Shown piece by piece: positions 18,408-26,260 of a stretch of 33,317 nt of DNA. The stretch comes from Candidatus Obscuribacterales bacterium. GTDB taxonomy: Bacteria > Cyanobacteriota > Vampirovibrionia > Obscuribacterales > Obscuribacteraceae. The translations under genes and the position numbers were made by a program. Within the stretch, counting starts at the first letter, position 1, and each line of letters starts with the position of its first letter. Location: NCBI GenBank assembly GCA_021732565.1, contig JAKFUT010000085.1, forward strand, positions 1 through 33,317, given 5' to 3'. The notes beneath the pieces were generated by a model. It was given only the letters and a program-made list of their open reading frames with translations. It was not told where the DNA came from and searched no databases.

Positions 18408-18593
18408 GGCGGAATGGGATGCGTATTCAAAGCTCGTGAATTATCCGTCGAACGGATTGTCGCGATTAAATTCGTTCAGTTCCCCATTCTCGACACGGAG
18501 AATAGCCGTAAACGCTTTGAAAGAGAAGCAAGCATTATGTCAGGGCTTAGTCATCCGAACATCATTACATTTTATCGATTTGGCCGGCTCAAT
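18408..18593 (+). pseudogene. Relic of a Ser/Thr protein kinase N-lobe
   Basis: About 62 codons read GGMGCVFKARELSVERIVAI, then an E-helix-like FEREASIMSGLSHPNIITFYRFG. This matches the N-lobe of the intact kinase at 8432..11320 almost position by position (glycine loop, VAIK lysine, C-helix Glu, YRFG). The start of the kinase domain before the glycine loop is absent, and downstream of the YRFG block the homology stops; the frame runs on without kinase motifs to 18680 over the 3' end of the minus-strand gene. There is no HRD or DFG. It is best read as a decayed or recombined kinase fragment, not a working gene. Confidence 0.65.
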
Positions 18594-19380
18594 TGCTTTG
18601 CACGATACGAACACTGTGTGGTGAGCATTGATCGCCGCAAGCAAAAATTAACAGAACATTGCCGTAGAACAATTTTGTAGCAAGAAACCAATCATTGTCA
18701 GGATCCTGTTTTGCTACCGGCGAGTTGGGCCATAACACTGATATTTTCTGACTTGCAAACTGATTAACGGAGTCAACCGGGTACCCAAAGGCGATCATTT
18801 CACTTTTGGGTATCCAATCAATGTTTTCGTTCTCTTCGACATCGGTTCCTCTTTTGAAAGGAAAATGAAAGTATTTATTCAAGTAGGCTAAGAAAATCAT
18901 CTCTGCACCACAACTGCAAGCAGGTTTTTGCAGCCATTCCGTAGCTTTTTCTTGAGCAATTGCTGATACGCTAAGCCCACCACCGGGCCATGATCCCGGC
19001 TCCGCTTCGCCATTGACACTCCAATCGAGCTTGATTGGCACGAGTCTGGACTCTTGTTCCAATCGCCGTTCTAAGACACCCGCTTTATTGAGGATAAAGG
19101 TATAGGAGTCACCCGGATTTTCCTTGTCCGTTGGATCTCCGCCTTGTATATCCTCCGGGCAGGCGAACAGAAGAAGATGACTATCACTTTCAAAACGGGT
19201 GTTGAACTCACTCCGGATGTCAAACTGAAAGCAAAATAATTGACGTGCATTGCAGATCGAGCAGACGGGCCAGTCCTGCTGCTCCGATACGATCGGGCTT
19301 CCACCGATTGTAGACCTTAATCTGTCACCGTCAGCCTCAGCGAGAGCGGGTGTAGCAGTAAACCAGGCATTGAATGTCAT
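18589..19380 (-). CDS. YwqG/DUF1963-like protein
   Basis: The protein has 263 residues from ATG 19380 (AAGAGAA upstream; a GTG at 19401 is also in frame). The architecture looks two-fold. Each half has a cysteine pair (WPVCSICNARQLFCFQF at 37-53; ACSCGAEMIFLAYL at 154-167) and a hydrophobic strand with FACPED or FACGDQ. This pairing of CxxC-like motifs with hydrophobic strands recalls the YwqG (DUF1963) family, whose role is poorly known. No signal peptide or TM is seen, so it is probably cytoplasmic. It overlaps the kinase relic end by 5 bp. The family assignment is tentative. Confidence 0.6.
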   Translation of the reverse strand: MTFNAWFTATPALAEADGDRLRSTIGGSPIVSEQQDWPVCSICNARQLFCFQFDIRSEFNTRFESDSHLLLFACPEDIQGGDPTDKENPGDSYTFILNKAGVLERRLEQESRLVPIKLDWSVNGEAEPGSWPGGGLSVSAIAQEKATEWLQKPACSCGAEMIFLAYLNKYFHFPFKRGTDVEENENIDWIPKSEMIAFGYPVDSVNQFASQKISVLWPNSPVAKQDPDNDWFLATKLFYGNVLLIFACGDQCSPHSVRIVQSN

Positions 19381-19644
19381 TTCTCTTTTTTCTAACAGCA
19401 CTATTTGGCTGAGCGTAACCAGTTTACAAGTTTCGAGTGCACAAAGGTTCTCTTCTTTGCTTGAAGAGGGGAGTTCCGGGACCGCAAATTCGAAGACCAG
19501 TGCAATCGTGCAAGCTGCCCGGGATTACTTGTCTCAGCGGTTGGAGCCTGGAACAGTGTCTATCTATCCGGTGCGATTGACGAGTATTGTCGCCGAGGCA
19601 ACGAACTCACATCGGCACTTCGGCAACACATGAAACTCACAGCA

Positions 19645-20583
19645 TTACTCAAGGCTGTAATCTATCTGACAACCCTTGCCTCCCGGCGTAGTAATAAACA
19701 CCTCAATCGTTGGATGATTTGCACCTACAGGGACATAAATTCCGTAATTAATCTTGCAACCTTGCAACCCTCCGAGTCCGTTTGAAAAAGAAAGTCTCCC
19801 GCCGGGCCCCATCGAGATCGTGCCTGAAAGACTGCCCGCAGTATAATGATTGCCGTTGATCGTCATGCCCTGAGATCCCATCATGCTCTTACCGATAGTT
19901 ATGATGCCCTTGTATTGACCGGACGGTGGCATGCCGGCACCGTTTAGCTCTTGCCGCGGAGCCGGATTCGCTTGGTTCTGATTGGGATCCTGATTAGTCG
20001 GGGCCACGGTGCCAGGTCCTGAGTGCGGTAGGAGAGTAGTGTCCAGATTTGGTGTGCCCACATTACTTGGTTGCAGATGGGAAGGATCGTACAAGGTGAC
20101 GCCTCCAGTCTTGTCCATTCGTACATTCACAGCTTTGCCGCCTACCCCCTTGAAATTGGTGGTCTCTAGCACGGTGCCGTATTCATTGATACTGGGAATG
20201 AAGACGCGATCGCCACGCTTGAACGGTCCTGTGGATGCACCGGGTGGCTGTGCTGAAGAATTAAGTCCTAGATCGCCCACCGGATTGGGATTAGCAACTG
20301 CACCGCCTCCCGACATTTGGTTAATGTTGGGATTGTTGCCAGCAGTCTGTTGTCCGCCAGCAGCTTTTAGATGGGAAGGATCGTACATGGTGACGCCTCC
20401 GGTCTTGTCCATTCGTACATTCACAGCTTTGCCGCCTACCCCCTTGATATTGGTGGTCTCTAGCACGGTGCCGTACTCATTGATTGATTCTATAAAAACT
20501 CTCTGGCCTACCTGGAAGTTCTGGGCCAGGCAAGTTGGTTGGGCAGCCAGAAGGGCCACAATGAGAACTCGCAATACTTTCAT
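19645..20583 (-). CDS. Secreted protein with duplicated SH3/Tudor-like domain
   Basis: The protein has 312 residues from ATG 20583, with AGGAG well placed upstream; a longer start at 20628 is not needed. The signal peptide is at ~1-20 (VLIVALLAAQPTCLAQ). Two nearly identical ~49-residue domains follow (24-72 and 122-170), each with VFI-SINEYGTVLETTN, KGVGGKAVNVRMDKTGGVT and YDPSHL, joined by an Asn/Gly/Pro-rich linker. The short beta-rich pattern (GxRVFI..GTV...VRMD) suggests a small SH3-, Tudor- or KOW-like barrel, but this is inferred. The C-terminal ~90 residues are Gly-rich and beta-like, with Cys276 and Cys305 able to pair. Probably cell surface or extracellular; function unknown. Confidence 0.8.
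   Translation of the reverse strand: MKVLRVLIVALLAAQPTCLAQNFQVGQRVFIESINEYGTVLETTNIKGVGGKAVNVRMDKTGGVTMYDPSHLKAAGGQQTAGNNPNINQMSGGGAVANPNPVGDLGLNSSAQPPGASTGPFKRGDRVFIPSINEYGTVLETTNFKGVGGKAVNVRMDKTGGVTLYDPSHLQPSNVGTPNLDTTLLPHSGPGTVAPTNQDPNQNQANPAPRQELNGAGMPPSGQYKGIITIGKSMMGSQGMTINGNHYTAGSLSGTISMGPGGRLSFSNGLGGLQGCKINYGIYVPVGANHPTIEVFITTPGGKGCQIDYSLE
20076..20190 (-). repeat. 115-bp internal gene repeat, second domain copy
   Basis: This segment encodes part of the second ~49-residue domain of the secreted protein. It matches 20370..20484 with four mismatches in 115 bases and no gaps. The offset is 294 bp. Confidence 0.9.
20370..20484 (-). repeat. 115-bp internal gene repeat, first domain copy
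   Basis: This segment encodes the first domain copy and is nearly identical to 20076..20190. Two of the four mismatches are synonymous (ccagt/ccggt and attca/actca) and two alter one residue each (Ile/Phe and Met/Leu). Confidence 0.9.
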
Positions 20584-20724
20584 AAACGCTCCTATGTATT
20601 TGGCCACGTACCCGGAATACTTCCGCAATTAAAGGTGGCAGCTCAGTTCGGTGTGATGCAACTAGGATTGCCGAAATGTAAGAGACGGCAGCTTAAGTGT
20701 AACACTTGCGCGAATAATCATCGT

Positions 20725-20797
20725 TTAGTTATGAATGTCACAGGTGTAACTTTTCTCGAAAAAAGTCATGTTTTTATTCATGATAAATGTCAGGTCC
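20725..20797 (-). repeat. Left arm of inverted TGAC-motif array
   Basis: Read on the minus strand, this begins GACCTGACATTTATCATGAA (tip near 20797). TGAC motifs start at 20792, 20768 and 20740, i.e. spacings of 24 and 28 bp. The second unit continues TCGAGAAAAGTTACACC. This is the mirror counterpart of the arm at 20873..21010. Confidence 0.75.
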
Positions 20798-20872
20798 AAT
20801 GGGAAAAATTCAGAAGTAGGGGCAATGCTCGTTTTGCAGTAGAATGACGGATCTTCAGACACACCGGTTGCT

Positions 20873-21017
20873 TGACCTGACATTTATCGTGAATAGAAGT
20901 GCGACATTTATCGCGAAAAATTTCCTGACAAATATCGAGAAAAATTACACCAATGACGGTTGCAAGAGTGACAAATAATTCTAGAAAAACCGTGCCAAAT
21001 AATTCTGAAACTTACAG
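20873..21017 (+). repeat. Right arm of inverted TGAC-motif array, 24-bp period
   Basis: Units start at 20878, 20902, 20926, 20969 and 20993: TGACATTTATCGTGAA, CGACATTTATCGCGAA, TGACAAATATCGAGAA, TGACAAATAATTCTAGAA, TGCCAAATAATTCTGAA. The spacings are 24, 24, 43 and 24 bp. The first ~30 bases match the left arm in inverse orientation, and TCGAGAAAAATTACACC matches the left arm too. The 76-bp centre between the arms has no clear feature. Such iterated sites resemble the transposase-binding ends of Tn7/Tn5053/IS21-like elements, but no transposase gene is present. Confidence 0.75.
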
Positions 21018-21201
21018 CCTAATCAATTGCTCAGCACTCATCCCAAGACTCTCAGAGCAGTGAGCTTGGCCGTCGCACAAGCATAGACAATATCTAAGCA
21101 CGCGTGTATGCGCAGTTCGCGGATGTTTTGGTGAACGGAACGCGGTCAGTGCCAGTCGGACACAAACAATTTCAGCCGAGGAAATGTATAGAGTTGGCAC
21201 G

Positions 21202-21513
21202 ATGGAGATCTACGTATTATTTTTTCTCGTTGTGGTACCTGCTGTCTGGTCAGGACTGTTCGGCACCATGCTACAAAATCGCCAGGGTGCAACCGTTGAA
21301 CACGAGGTAAAATGGTTGCGACGAATAATGCGTGCTGTAACAGAAGATGAGTATGCAACGTGGAGAAAACATACAGTTGGCTCAAGTTACCAAAATCATA
21401 AAATGCGATGGATTATGGCAATGCATAGCATTATTGTCGTGCATTGCAGCTCTTCATGCTTATTTTGCTGCTACCCAGCGAGCCCTTGGCAAACCACACA
21501 TGACGCCGTCTAG
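21202..21513 (+). CDS. Possible small membrane protein, uncertain
   Basis: The frame from ATG 21202 begins with a hydrophobic stretch (IYVLFFLVVVPAVWSGLFG), then a charged helix-like part (VEHEVKWLRRIMRAVTEDEY). The last ~55 codons overlap the start of the next gene in another frame and look random (Ser/Cys-rich). There is no good ribosome site. It could be a real short membrane peptide whose true end is obscured, or a chance frame in the leader of the next gene. Confidence 0.3.
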   Translation: MEIYVLFFLVVVPAVWSGLFGTMLQNRQGATVEHEVKWLRRIMRAVTEDEYATWRKHTVGSSYQNHKMRWIMAMHSIIVVHCSSSCLFCCYPASPWQTTHDAV

Positions 21514-22396
21514 CGAGACAGCTGGAAAGAGGGAGTCTAAAGTAATCCGTCTGGGGCGGTATGCGATAGTAGAAGACAGCATTGACTATAACGAGGCTGG
21601 CGATGCGCAATCAGGCCAGTGTAATCGCCGTTTGGTGAAGTATCGGGTGACGCTTGGCAATAAGACGGTCTTTTCACAGACCGTGTCTCAAGAGGGTGAT
21701 CGATTTGCATTTGCTGATCCAAGATTGGCTAGTTTCGAATCTCGCGACATGAAATTGGAGACGGAGCCCGCGGCGGTTGACATGAATGGTGACGGCACTC
21801 CCGAAATAGTTGTACTCCATATATGGGGGGGAGCTCATGCGGTCAGTTCTTGCAAGATAATCAGCCTGGGAAAAGATGCTGTGGATGTCTTGCTCTCCGC
21901 CGAATTGGGTAACGGCGGGGATATCCAATTTGTTCATAGCCGCGGAAAATATCTAGTAACCTTGTGCGACATTATTTATTACGGCTGGGTGACAGGAGAT
22001 CCTGATTCGCCTTTGCCTAAAGTGGTTTGTTGTTATCGCGGCGGAAAGTTTCGGGCTTGCAAGGAACACATGATGCAACCAACGCCAACTCAATCGAGCA
22101 TTGATAATTTGTGCGCAAAATTGATACTGGCTCTTAAGAAAGATCGCGCCAGCCCCGACCAGCCAATTATTGGCGAAACACTTGGACCGATTCTGGATCT
22201 AATCTATTCGGGACACGCGGAGCTGGCCAGGAAAGTTTTTAGTCGTGTCTATGCGCGTGCTAGCAGACTTGCAATCTTGACGGAGTCAGGCGAGAAGCTC
22301 GTCAGCAAGAATGTCTTCTGGGAAATGCTGGTAAAAAAGGTAACAACAAGCCCGTACTATACCGCTATAAAAGCGGCGAATCATGGAAACATATAA
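21347..22396 (+). CDS. Exported FG-GAP/VCBS-like protein of unknown function
   Basis: The protein has 349 residues. An N-terminal hydrophobic stretch (LWQCIALLSCIAALHAYFAA, 23-42) looks like a signal peptide or anchor. The central part has a DxNxDG calcium-loop pattern, VDMNGDGTPEIVVLHIWGGAH (144-164), as in FG-GAP/VCBS-like single-blade domains found in exported proteins. The C-terminal ~120 residues are helical (e.g. GPILDLIYSGHAELARKVF) without a recognised family. The ATG at 21347 has only weak ribosome-site pairing. The neighbour to the right is convergent, and two hairpins lie between them. Confidence 0.65.
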   Translation: MSMQRGENIQLAQVTKIIKCDGLWQCIALLSCIAALHAYFAATQRALGKPHMTPSSETAGKRESKVIRLGRYAIVEDSIDYNEAGDAQSGQCNRRLVKYRVTLGNKTVFSQTVSQEGDRFAFADPRLASFESRDMKLETEPAAVDMNGDGTPEIVVLHIWGGAHAVSSCKIISLGKDAVDVLLSAELGNGGDIQFVHSRGKYLVTLCDIIYYGWVTGDPDSPLPKVVCCYRGGKFRACKEHMMQPTPTQSSIDNLCAKLILALKKDRASPDQPIIGETLGPILDLIYSGHAELARKVFSRVYARASRLAILTESGEKLVSKNVFWEMLVKKVTTSPYYTAIKAANHGNI

Positions 22397-22551
22397 ATTG
22401 AGACTTGAGAGAATCATCGCTTTGAAGATGCTCCATTCAACGCTGGTTGGAGATAAAGAAAATCAACAAAGATTCACGCGAGAGATCGGGCAAGTGGCAA
22501 GGCTTATATTTGCTATCAAAGTACCCGAGGAGTAGAGGTCTGTCCATCCCT

Positions 22552-22582
22552 GTGGAAAATTGCGCCGGCTGCAATTTTCTAC
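22552..22582. terminator. Hairpin, candidate bidirectional terminator 1
   Basis: GTGGAAAATTGC pairs with GCAATTTTCTAC (one G-T wobble) across a 7-base loop. The A/T-rich stem halves give T runs on both strands, as in bidirectional terminators between convergent genes. Confidence 0.5.
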
Positions 22583-22633
22583 AAGCCATACAACCAATCT
22601 CTTACGAAGTTCAGAGCGTTTGCAGACTTAGTT

Positions 22634-22670
22634 TATAAGGGAAAAATTGCGTGGCGCGCAATTTTCCATA
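22634..22670. terminator. Hairpin, candidate bidirectional terminator 2
   Basis: GGGAAAAATTGCG pairs with CGCAATTTTCC around a short GC loop, with flanking TATA/CATA. It shares the core AAAATTGCG with the hairpin at 22552, so the two look like copies of one element. Confidence 0.5.
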
Positions 22671-22721
22671 GGCCATGAAGGGAGCCCCTCCGGCACTAAG
22701 ATGGACCTTGCCAGGTCATCA

Positions 22722-24185
22722 CTATGGCGAAGAGACCTTCATATCTTCCCATTTCCAGGTAGGCGCTTTGAAATCCGGAGTCTGATGGGTGAAGAAGTCT
22801 TTCATCGACTCTTGATCGGTTTTCTTTCGCGCATAATCCAGTGCGCCCCTAAAGGCACCATTCTGACGAAGTCCATCCATAAAGTGTTTGATGAAGATAC
22901 CATTTTGGTAGTGCAATGATGCATGGGAAGTTTCGCCATGTGAGGCAGTGGATGTAGACAGAATCATTTGTCCTGTTTCAGCTCCTAGCTTCCCCAAGTC
23001 GAATGCAGGCTGGTTGCCTGTCGATCCGCTAAAGTGATTTGTGTCGAGAAGCACTATTACGCGAACTTTACTACCCAACTTTTTGATCGCATTAGACAGG
23101 TCCGCTTCACTGATACTACCCTGGTTCGGATCTGCCGGATCTGTCCCTGACGTGGCTAAGACGCTCTCGACTCTACCGTCTTTCGCTGCCTCCGCTTTCC
23201 TGGTTGAGATATAGATGAACACGAGGTCTCCAGGTGTCATGTTGTACGACATCAGATCCAGTTGATGGAGAACGTCGGAGCGGCTTGCACTTGCATCCTT
23301 CAATATCGCCACATGGTCTGCATTGAATTTGAATGTCGACATGAGCAGATTAGAGAAGTCGCGTACGTCTTTTCCCGGATACATCAAGTTCCATCGCTGA
23401 TCTTTGAAGGTTGTGATGCCGACCAGAAGTGCCCACTTGTTTCGAATCGGAGGCAGAATCTTTAGACCTGTTGCGGCGGTGGTGGATTGCGCTGTGGTCG
23501 GCTGTGCCGCAGCGATCTCTGGTGGTTTTTTTCCGGTAGATCCTTCATCGGAACTTGGCGAACCGAAATCGATGCTAAGGTCCAGCGGATTTCCTTCGGT
23601 TATTTCCGGAACTTCCACAGTCACAGCTTTTTCATTGGTGAAACTAGATGGATGTTTCTCTGAAAGAGCGGATCGGGGCGGCATTGTCAATCCCAGGTTT
23701 TCCACCACCCGTCCGGCACTGATTCTTCGGCTCATCAGCATGGCTGGTCCCGCTTCCAGGCGGGTTTTGGAGAGCACCATTCGCACAGAACGAGCACCGC
23801 TGGTTCCACCTATGGTTAGCCCTTTTCCGGGGAACGAATAGTCTTGCCCCTTGCGAACTGAGTTCGACTCCCTGCTCCCCTTTGCCGGATACAATACATC
23901 ATACTCACCGCTGCCGGCAGTGGATGCAATTACGTACATGTAACCGTCGACATTGGGCTGAACATGGAACTTGATCTGATCCCCCGGGGTTGGGCGAGTG
24001 TTCGCCTTTGGCTTTCCGTCTCGCGAGACCTCAATGGAGTATGTGAGGGCGACTCTGGTCGAACTGCGAGGCGCGATACTCTGATCATCGGCCATCACGG
24101 CGTTCTGAAGAAAGCACAGCTGAAACAGAAAGAGCTGGAGCAGACACAAAAATGGTGGCAAGAGAAGGTTTGTTTGTTTTTTCAT
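22722..24185 (-). CDS. Secreted caspase-fold protein with replaced catalytic dyad
   Basis: The protein has 487 residues. A signal peptide lies at ~1-32. Residues ~44-165 resemble a DUF4384-like beta domain (QPNVDGYMYVIAS...YDVLYP). A low-complexity linker follows (~175-245). Residues ~248-450 match the caspase-like peptidase C14 layout: NKWALLVGITTFKD (249-262), PGKDVRDFSNLL (270-281), PGDLVFIYIS (318-327), RVIVLLDTNHFSGS (375-388) and NGIFIKHFMDGLR (428-440). In active members the strand ends in SHG, but here it reads STRK (327-330). DTCHSG reads DTNHFSG, so Cys is Asn383. Both catalytic residues are lost, so it is probably a pseudoprotease with a binding role outside the cytoplasm. Confidence 0.8.
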   Translation of the reverse strand: MKKQTNLLLPPFLCLLQLFLFQLCFLQNAVMADDQSIAPRSSTRVALTYSIEVSRDGKPKANTRPTPGDQIKFHVQPNVDGYMYVIASTAGSGEYDVLYPAKGSRESNSVRKGQDYSFPGKGLTIGGTSGARSVRMVLSKTRLEAGPAMLMSRRISAGRVVENLGLTMPPRSALSEKHPSSFTNEKAVTVEVPEITEGNPLDLSIDFGSPSSDEGSTGKKPPEIAAAQPTTAQSTTAATGLKILPPIRNKWALLVGITTFKDQRWNLMYPGKDVRDFSNLLMSTFKFNADHVAILKDASASRSDVLHQLDLMSYNMTPGDLVFIYISTRKAEAAKDGRVESVLATSGTDPADPNQGSISEADLSNAIKKLGSKVRVIVLLDTNHFSGSTGNQPAFDLGKLGAETGQMILSTSTASHGETSHASLHYQNGIFIKHFMDGLRQNGAFRGALDYARKKTDQESMKDFFTHQTPDFKAPTWKWEDMKVSSP

Positions 24186-24263
24186 GTTCTTGAAATCGAT
24201 TTTAGTCCGTCTCTAATTGGCAGTAATCGCTAGTGGAGGAAAGCCCCGGAGGCACTCGATAAA

Positions 24264-24299
24264 CTCAGGATACTGTATCTATTCTGAAAAAGTCCTGAG
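24264..24299. other. Inverted repeat upstream of the caspase-like gene
   Basis: CTCAGGA and TCCTGAG are perfect 7-base arms separated by 22 bases, between the end of the histidine kinase (24410) and the caspase-like start (24185). It could be a regulator site or weak terminator; there is no T tract. Confidence 0.3.
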
Positions 24300-24409
24300 A
24301 ACACCAAAATTGTCATCCATGGATTAATGATACACCTGACGTTCGATGGATGGTTCTATCCGATTTCTCAGCTGGAAAAGATCCACATGGTATATCGGAG
24401 CAAGAAGTG

Positions 24410-26182
24410 CTATTCCACTGCCGGGTCAGCCGGCAGCCACACCCAAAAACTACTTCCTTTGCCTTCCTCACTATCTACTCCCACGGAACCCTCGTGGGCT
24501 TGTACTATTGATTTGCAAATTGCAAGACCCAGCCCCGAGCCACCTTTCTCCGTTGAGTCTGCCAGTTCTACTTGTTGGAAGCGATCAAAGATTGCTTTGT
24601 GCATGTGTTGAGGTATTCCCTTGCCCTGGTCGGTCACTCTTATTTCTATCGATTCCGGCAAACGACTGACCGAAATGACAATCTTTGACCGTTTAGGCGA
24701 ATATTTTATGGCATTACTTAGCAAGTTGGTGATGACTTGAACCATTCGATCAGGATCAACATATACCCATATTTCACTGTGTTTTGCTTCAACGGAAACT
24801 TCTCGTCGTTCTGCCAGATTGACCACCAACTCAGTCGCTCGCTCAATCACCACATCGATACAAACGGCTTCTTTGGCCAGAGTGAACTTACCTGATTCAA
24901 TCTTTTCTATGTCGAGAATCTCAGTTATTAAATTGAGCAGGCTGCGGGTATTCCGCTCGGCAGCTTTTATAGTCTTCTTTCCCGCAGGCTTCATTTCTCC
25001 GTACTGTCCTTCCAGCAGTATTGTAAGTGTTGCTTGAATAGACATGAGCGGAGTGCGAAGGTCGTGGCTGATCATAGCGACGAAGTCTTGTTTGAGTTGC
25101 GCAATTCGTTTGCGTTCGGTTATATCGTGAAGAACGCAAAAGAGTGCACGGTCTTCAGCCGACCAGTGCGCTCCGCAGGAGAATATTGCCATGGTGCCGT
25201 CTTTGCGCTTCATCGTGATGTCGAACGATTGTGCTTGTGGCTGCTCCATAGCTTTCGCGACGTTTAGCCGTGCTTCCTCCACCTGCAACTCAGGAACAAA
25301 ATCCAACAGGCTTTTTCCTAATACTTCCTTTTGTTCGTAACCCAATGCAGCGACAATTGCGTAATTGACCTTCAAGAACCGGAGCGTACGATCGGTGGAA
25401 CAAATGATATCGTTAGCATTCTCCACCATCGCTTGCTCTTTTCGCACAAACTCCGACAGCGTTGATACCATATCGCGAAATCTATGATCAATTTCAGCGA
25501 TTTCATCGTTGCCCGCAGCGAATGGCACCAGAGCCTCTTGCCGTGCGAATCTGTGATTGTTATCATCCAGCAAGGCTAATCTGCGTATTATGGGACGAAC
25601 GAAAAAAATTACCAACAAGATGCCGACCGCTATATCAAGAAACGTTCCGTATAGCAGGAATTTCAGCACTTGCCTGGTACTTCGTTTTCGGGCGTCGGAC
25701 GCGCCTCGTACCTCATAGGAAGTTAGCTTTCGTAGCTCGAGTTCCAGGTGTGCGCCTACTTGCCACAAGTGATCAAGTTCGACGGGAGTCGGTCTGTCTT
25801 GGCATGCGGAAAAGACACTATTGAGCCGGTCTCTCAGCAACAATATGGTGGCCAGCGTTTCCTGCTGTTCGGGATTATTCTTCAGGAGCTTCTGCACGCG
25901 CACGAGCTCGTCCTCGATCAGGTTAAGGCTTTTCTGTGCCGAGTCCATCTCGTCGGAATTGTTTCCATTACTTACATAAAAATGATTGACTGCTTTCGTT
26001 GCGGTTTCAACATAATAAGTAATAGTGGAACATTCTTTGTGCAACTCTTTTGCGCGAGCTTCTACTTCCAGCTCCTGCCCTGCACTATCGAGCATAAATG
26101 CCAGCCAGAGTATCAGGAGCAAACTGACGCCAACCGGTGCCACCATTAAAGCAAGTATTTTTTGTGAAAAGCTTATTTTCAT
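24410..26182 (-). CDS. Sensor histidine kinase (HAMP-PAS-HisKA-HATPase)
   Basis: The protein has 590 residues from ATG 26182; a start at 26230 would only add 16 polar residues. TM1 is at 9-30, the helical extracytoplasmic part at ~35-170, TM2 at 173-196, HAMP at 197-248 and PAS at ~253-355 ending LHDITERKR. HisKA has SHDLRTPL with His373, N-box LLSNAIKYSP (Asn490), DQGKGIP (518-524) and GSGLGLAI (548-555). It is a close paralogue of the kinase at 27572: shared blocks include EILDIEKIE, AIFDRFQQV and GGSGLGLAICKS. It is divergent from the exported TPR gene at 26261 with 78 bp between them. No response regulator is adjacent. Confidence 0.93.
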   Translation of the reverse strand: MKISFSQKILALMVAPVGVSLLLILWLAFMLDSAGQELEVEARAKELHKECSTITYYVETATKAVNHFYVSNGNNSDEMDSAQKSLNLIEDELVRVQKLLKNNPEQQETLATILLLRDRLNSVFSACQDRPTPVELDHLWQVGAHLELELRKLTSYEVRGASDARKRSTRQVLKFLLYGTFLDIAVGILLVIFFVRPIIRRLALLDDNNHRFARQEALVPFAAGNDEIAEIDHRFRDMVSTLSEFVRKEQAMVENANDIICSTDRTLRFLKVNYAIVAALGYEQKEVLGKSLLDFVPELQVEEARLNVAKAMEQPQAQSFDITMKRKDGTMAIFSCGAHWSAEDRALFCVLHDITERKRIAQLKQDFVAMISHDLRTPLMSIQATLTILLEGQYGEMKPAGKKTIKAAERNTRSLLNLITEILDIEKIESGKFTLAKEAVCIDVVIERATELVVNLAERREVSVEAKHSEIWVYVDPDRMVQVITNLLSNAIKYSPKRSKIVISVSRLPESIEIRVTDQGKGIPQHMHKAIFDRFQQVELADSTEKGGSGLGLAICKSIVQAHEGSVGVDSEEGKGSSFWVWLPADPAVE

Positions 26183-26260
26183 GGTGTCGGCTGCCCCGTG
26201 GGTATATAGTTTACGCCAACGGATGGGCAAGGTTACCTCGAAGATGATGCGAGAAATCCA

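Larger units (their letters stand above)
22397..22721. other. Convergent intergenic region with two related hairpins
   Basis: About 325 bp between the ends of two convergent genes. Besides the hairpins listed separately, I see no gene; short frames here lack start sites and protein character. Confidence 0.6.

Noticed and set aside
19402..19644. Possible coding remnant on the plus strand after the YwqG-like gene
   Set aside because: The open frame begins inside the opposite-strand gene and only the last ~60 codons are free; no homology was recognised.
20844..20978. A 44-codon plus-strand frame with 8-residue repeats across the TGAC array
   Set aside because: The repeat period (24 bp) is a multiple of three, so the frame stays open by geometry. 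It has no ribosome site, and the motifs continue outside it and on the other strand.
20873..21017. CRISPR array
   Set aside because: The units are degenerate, 24 bp from start to start with no distinct spacers, and are mirrored by an inverted arm; no cas gene is present.
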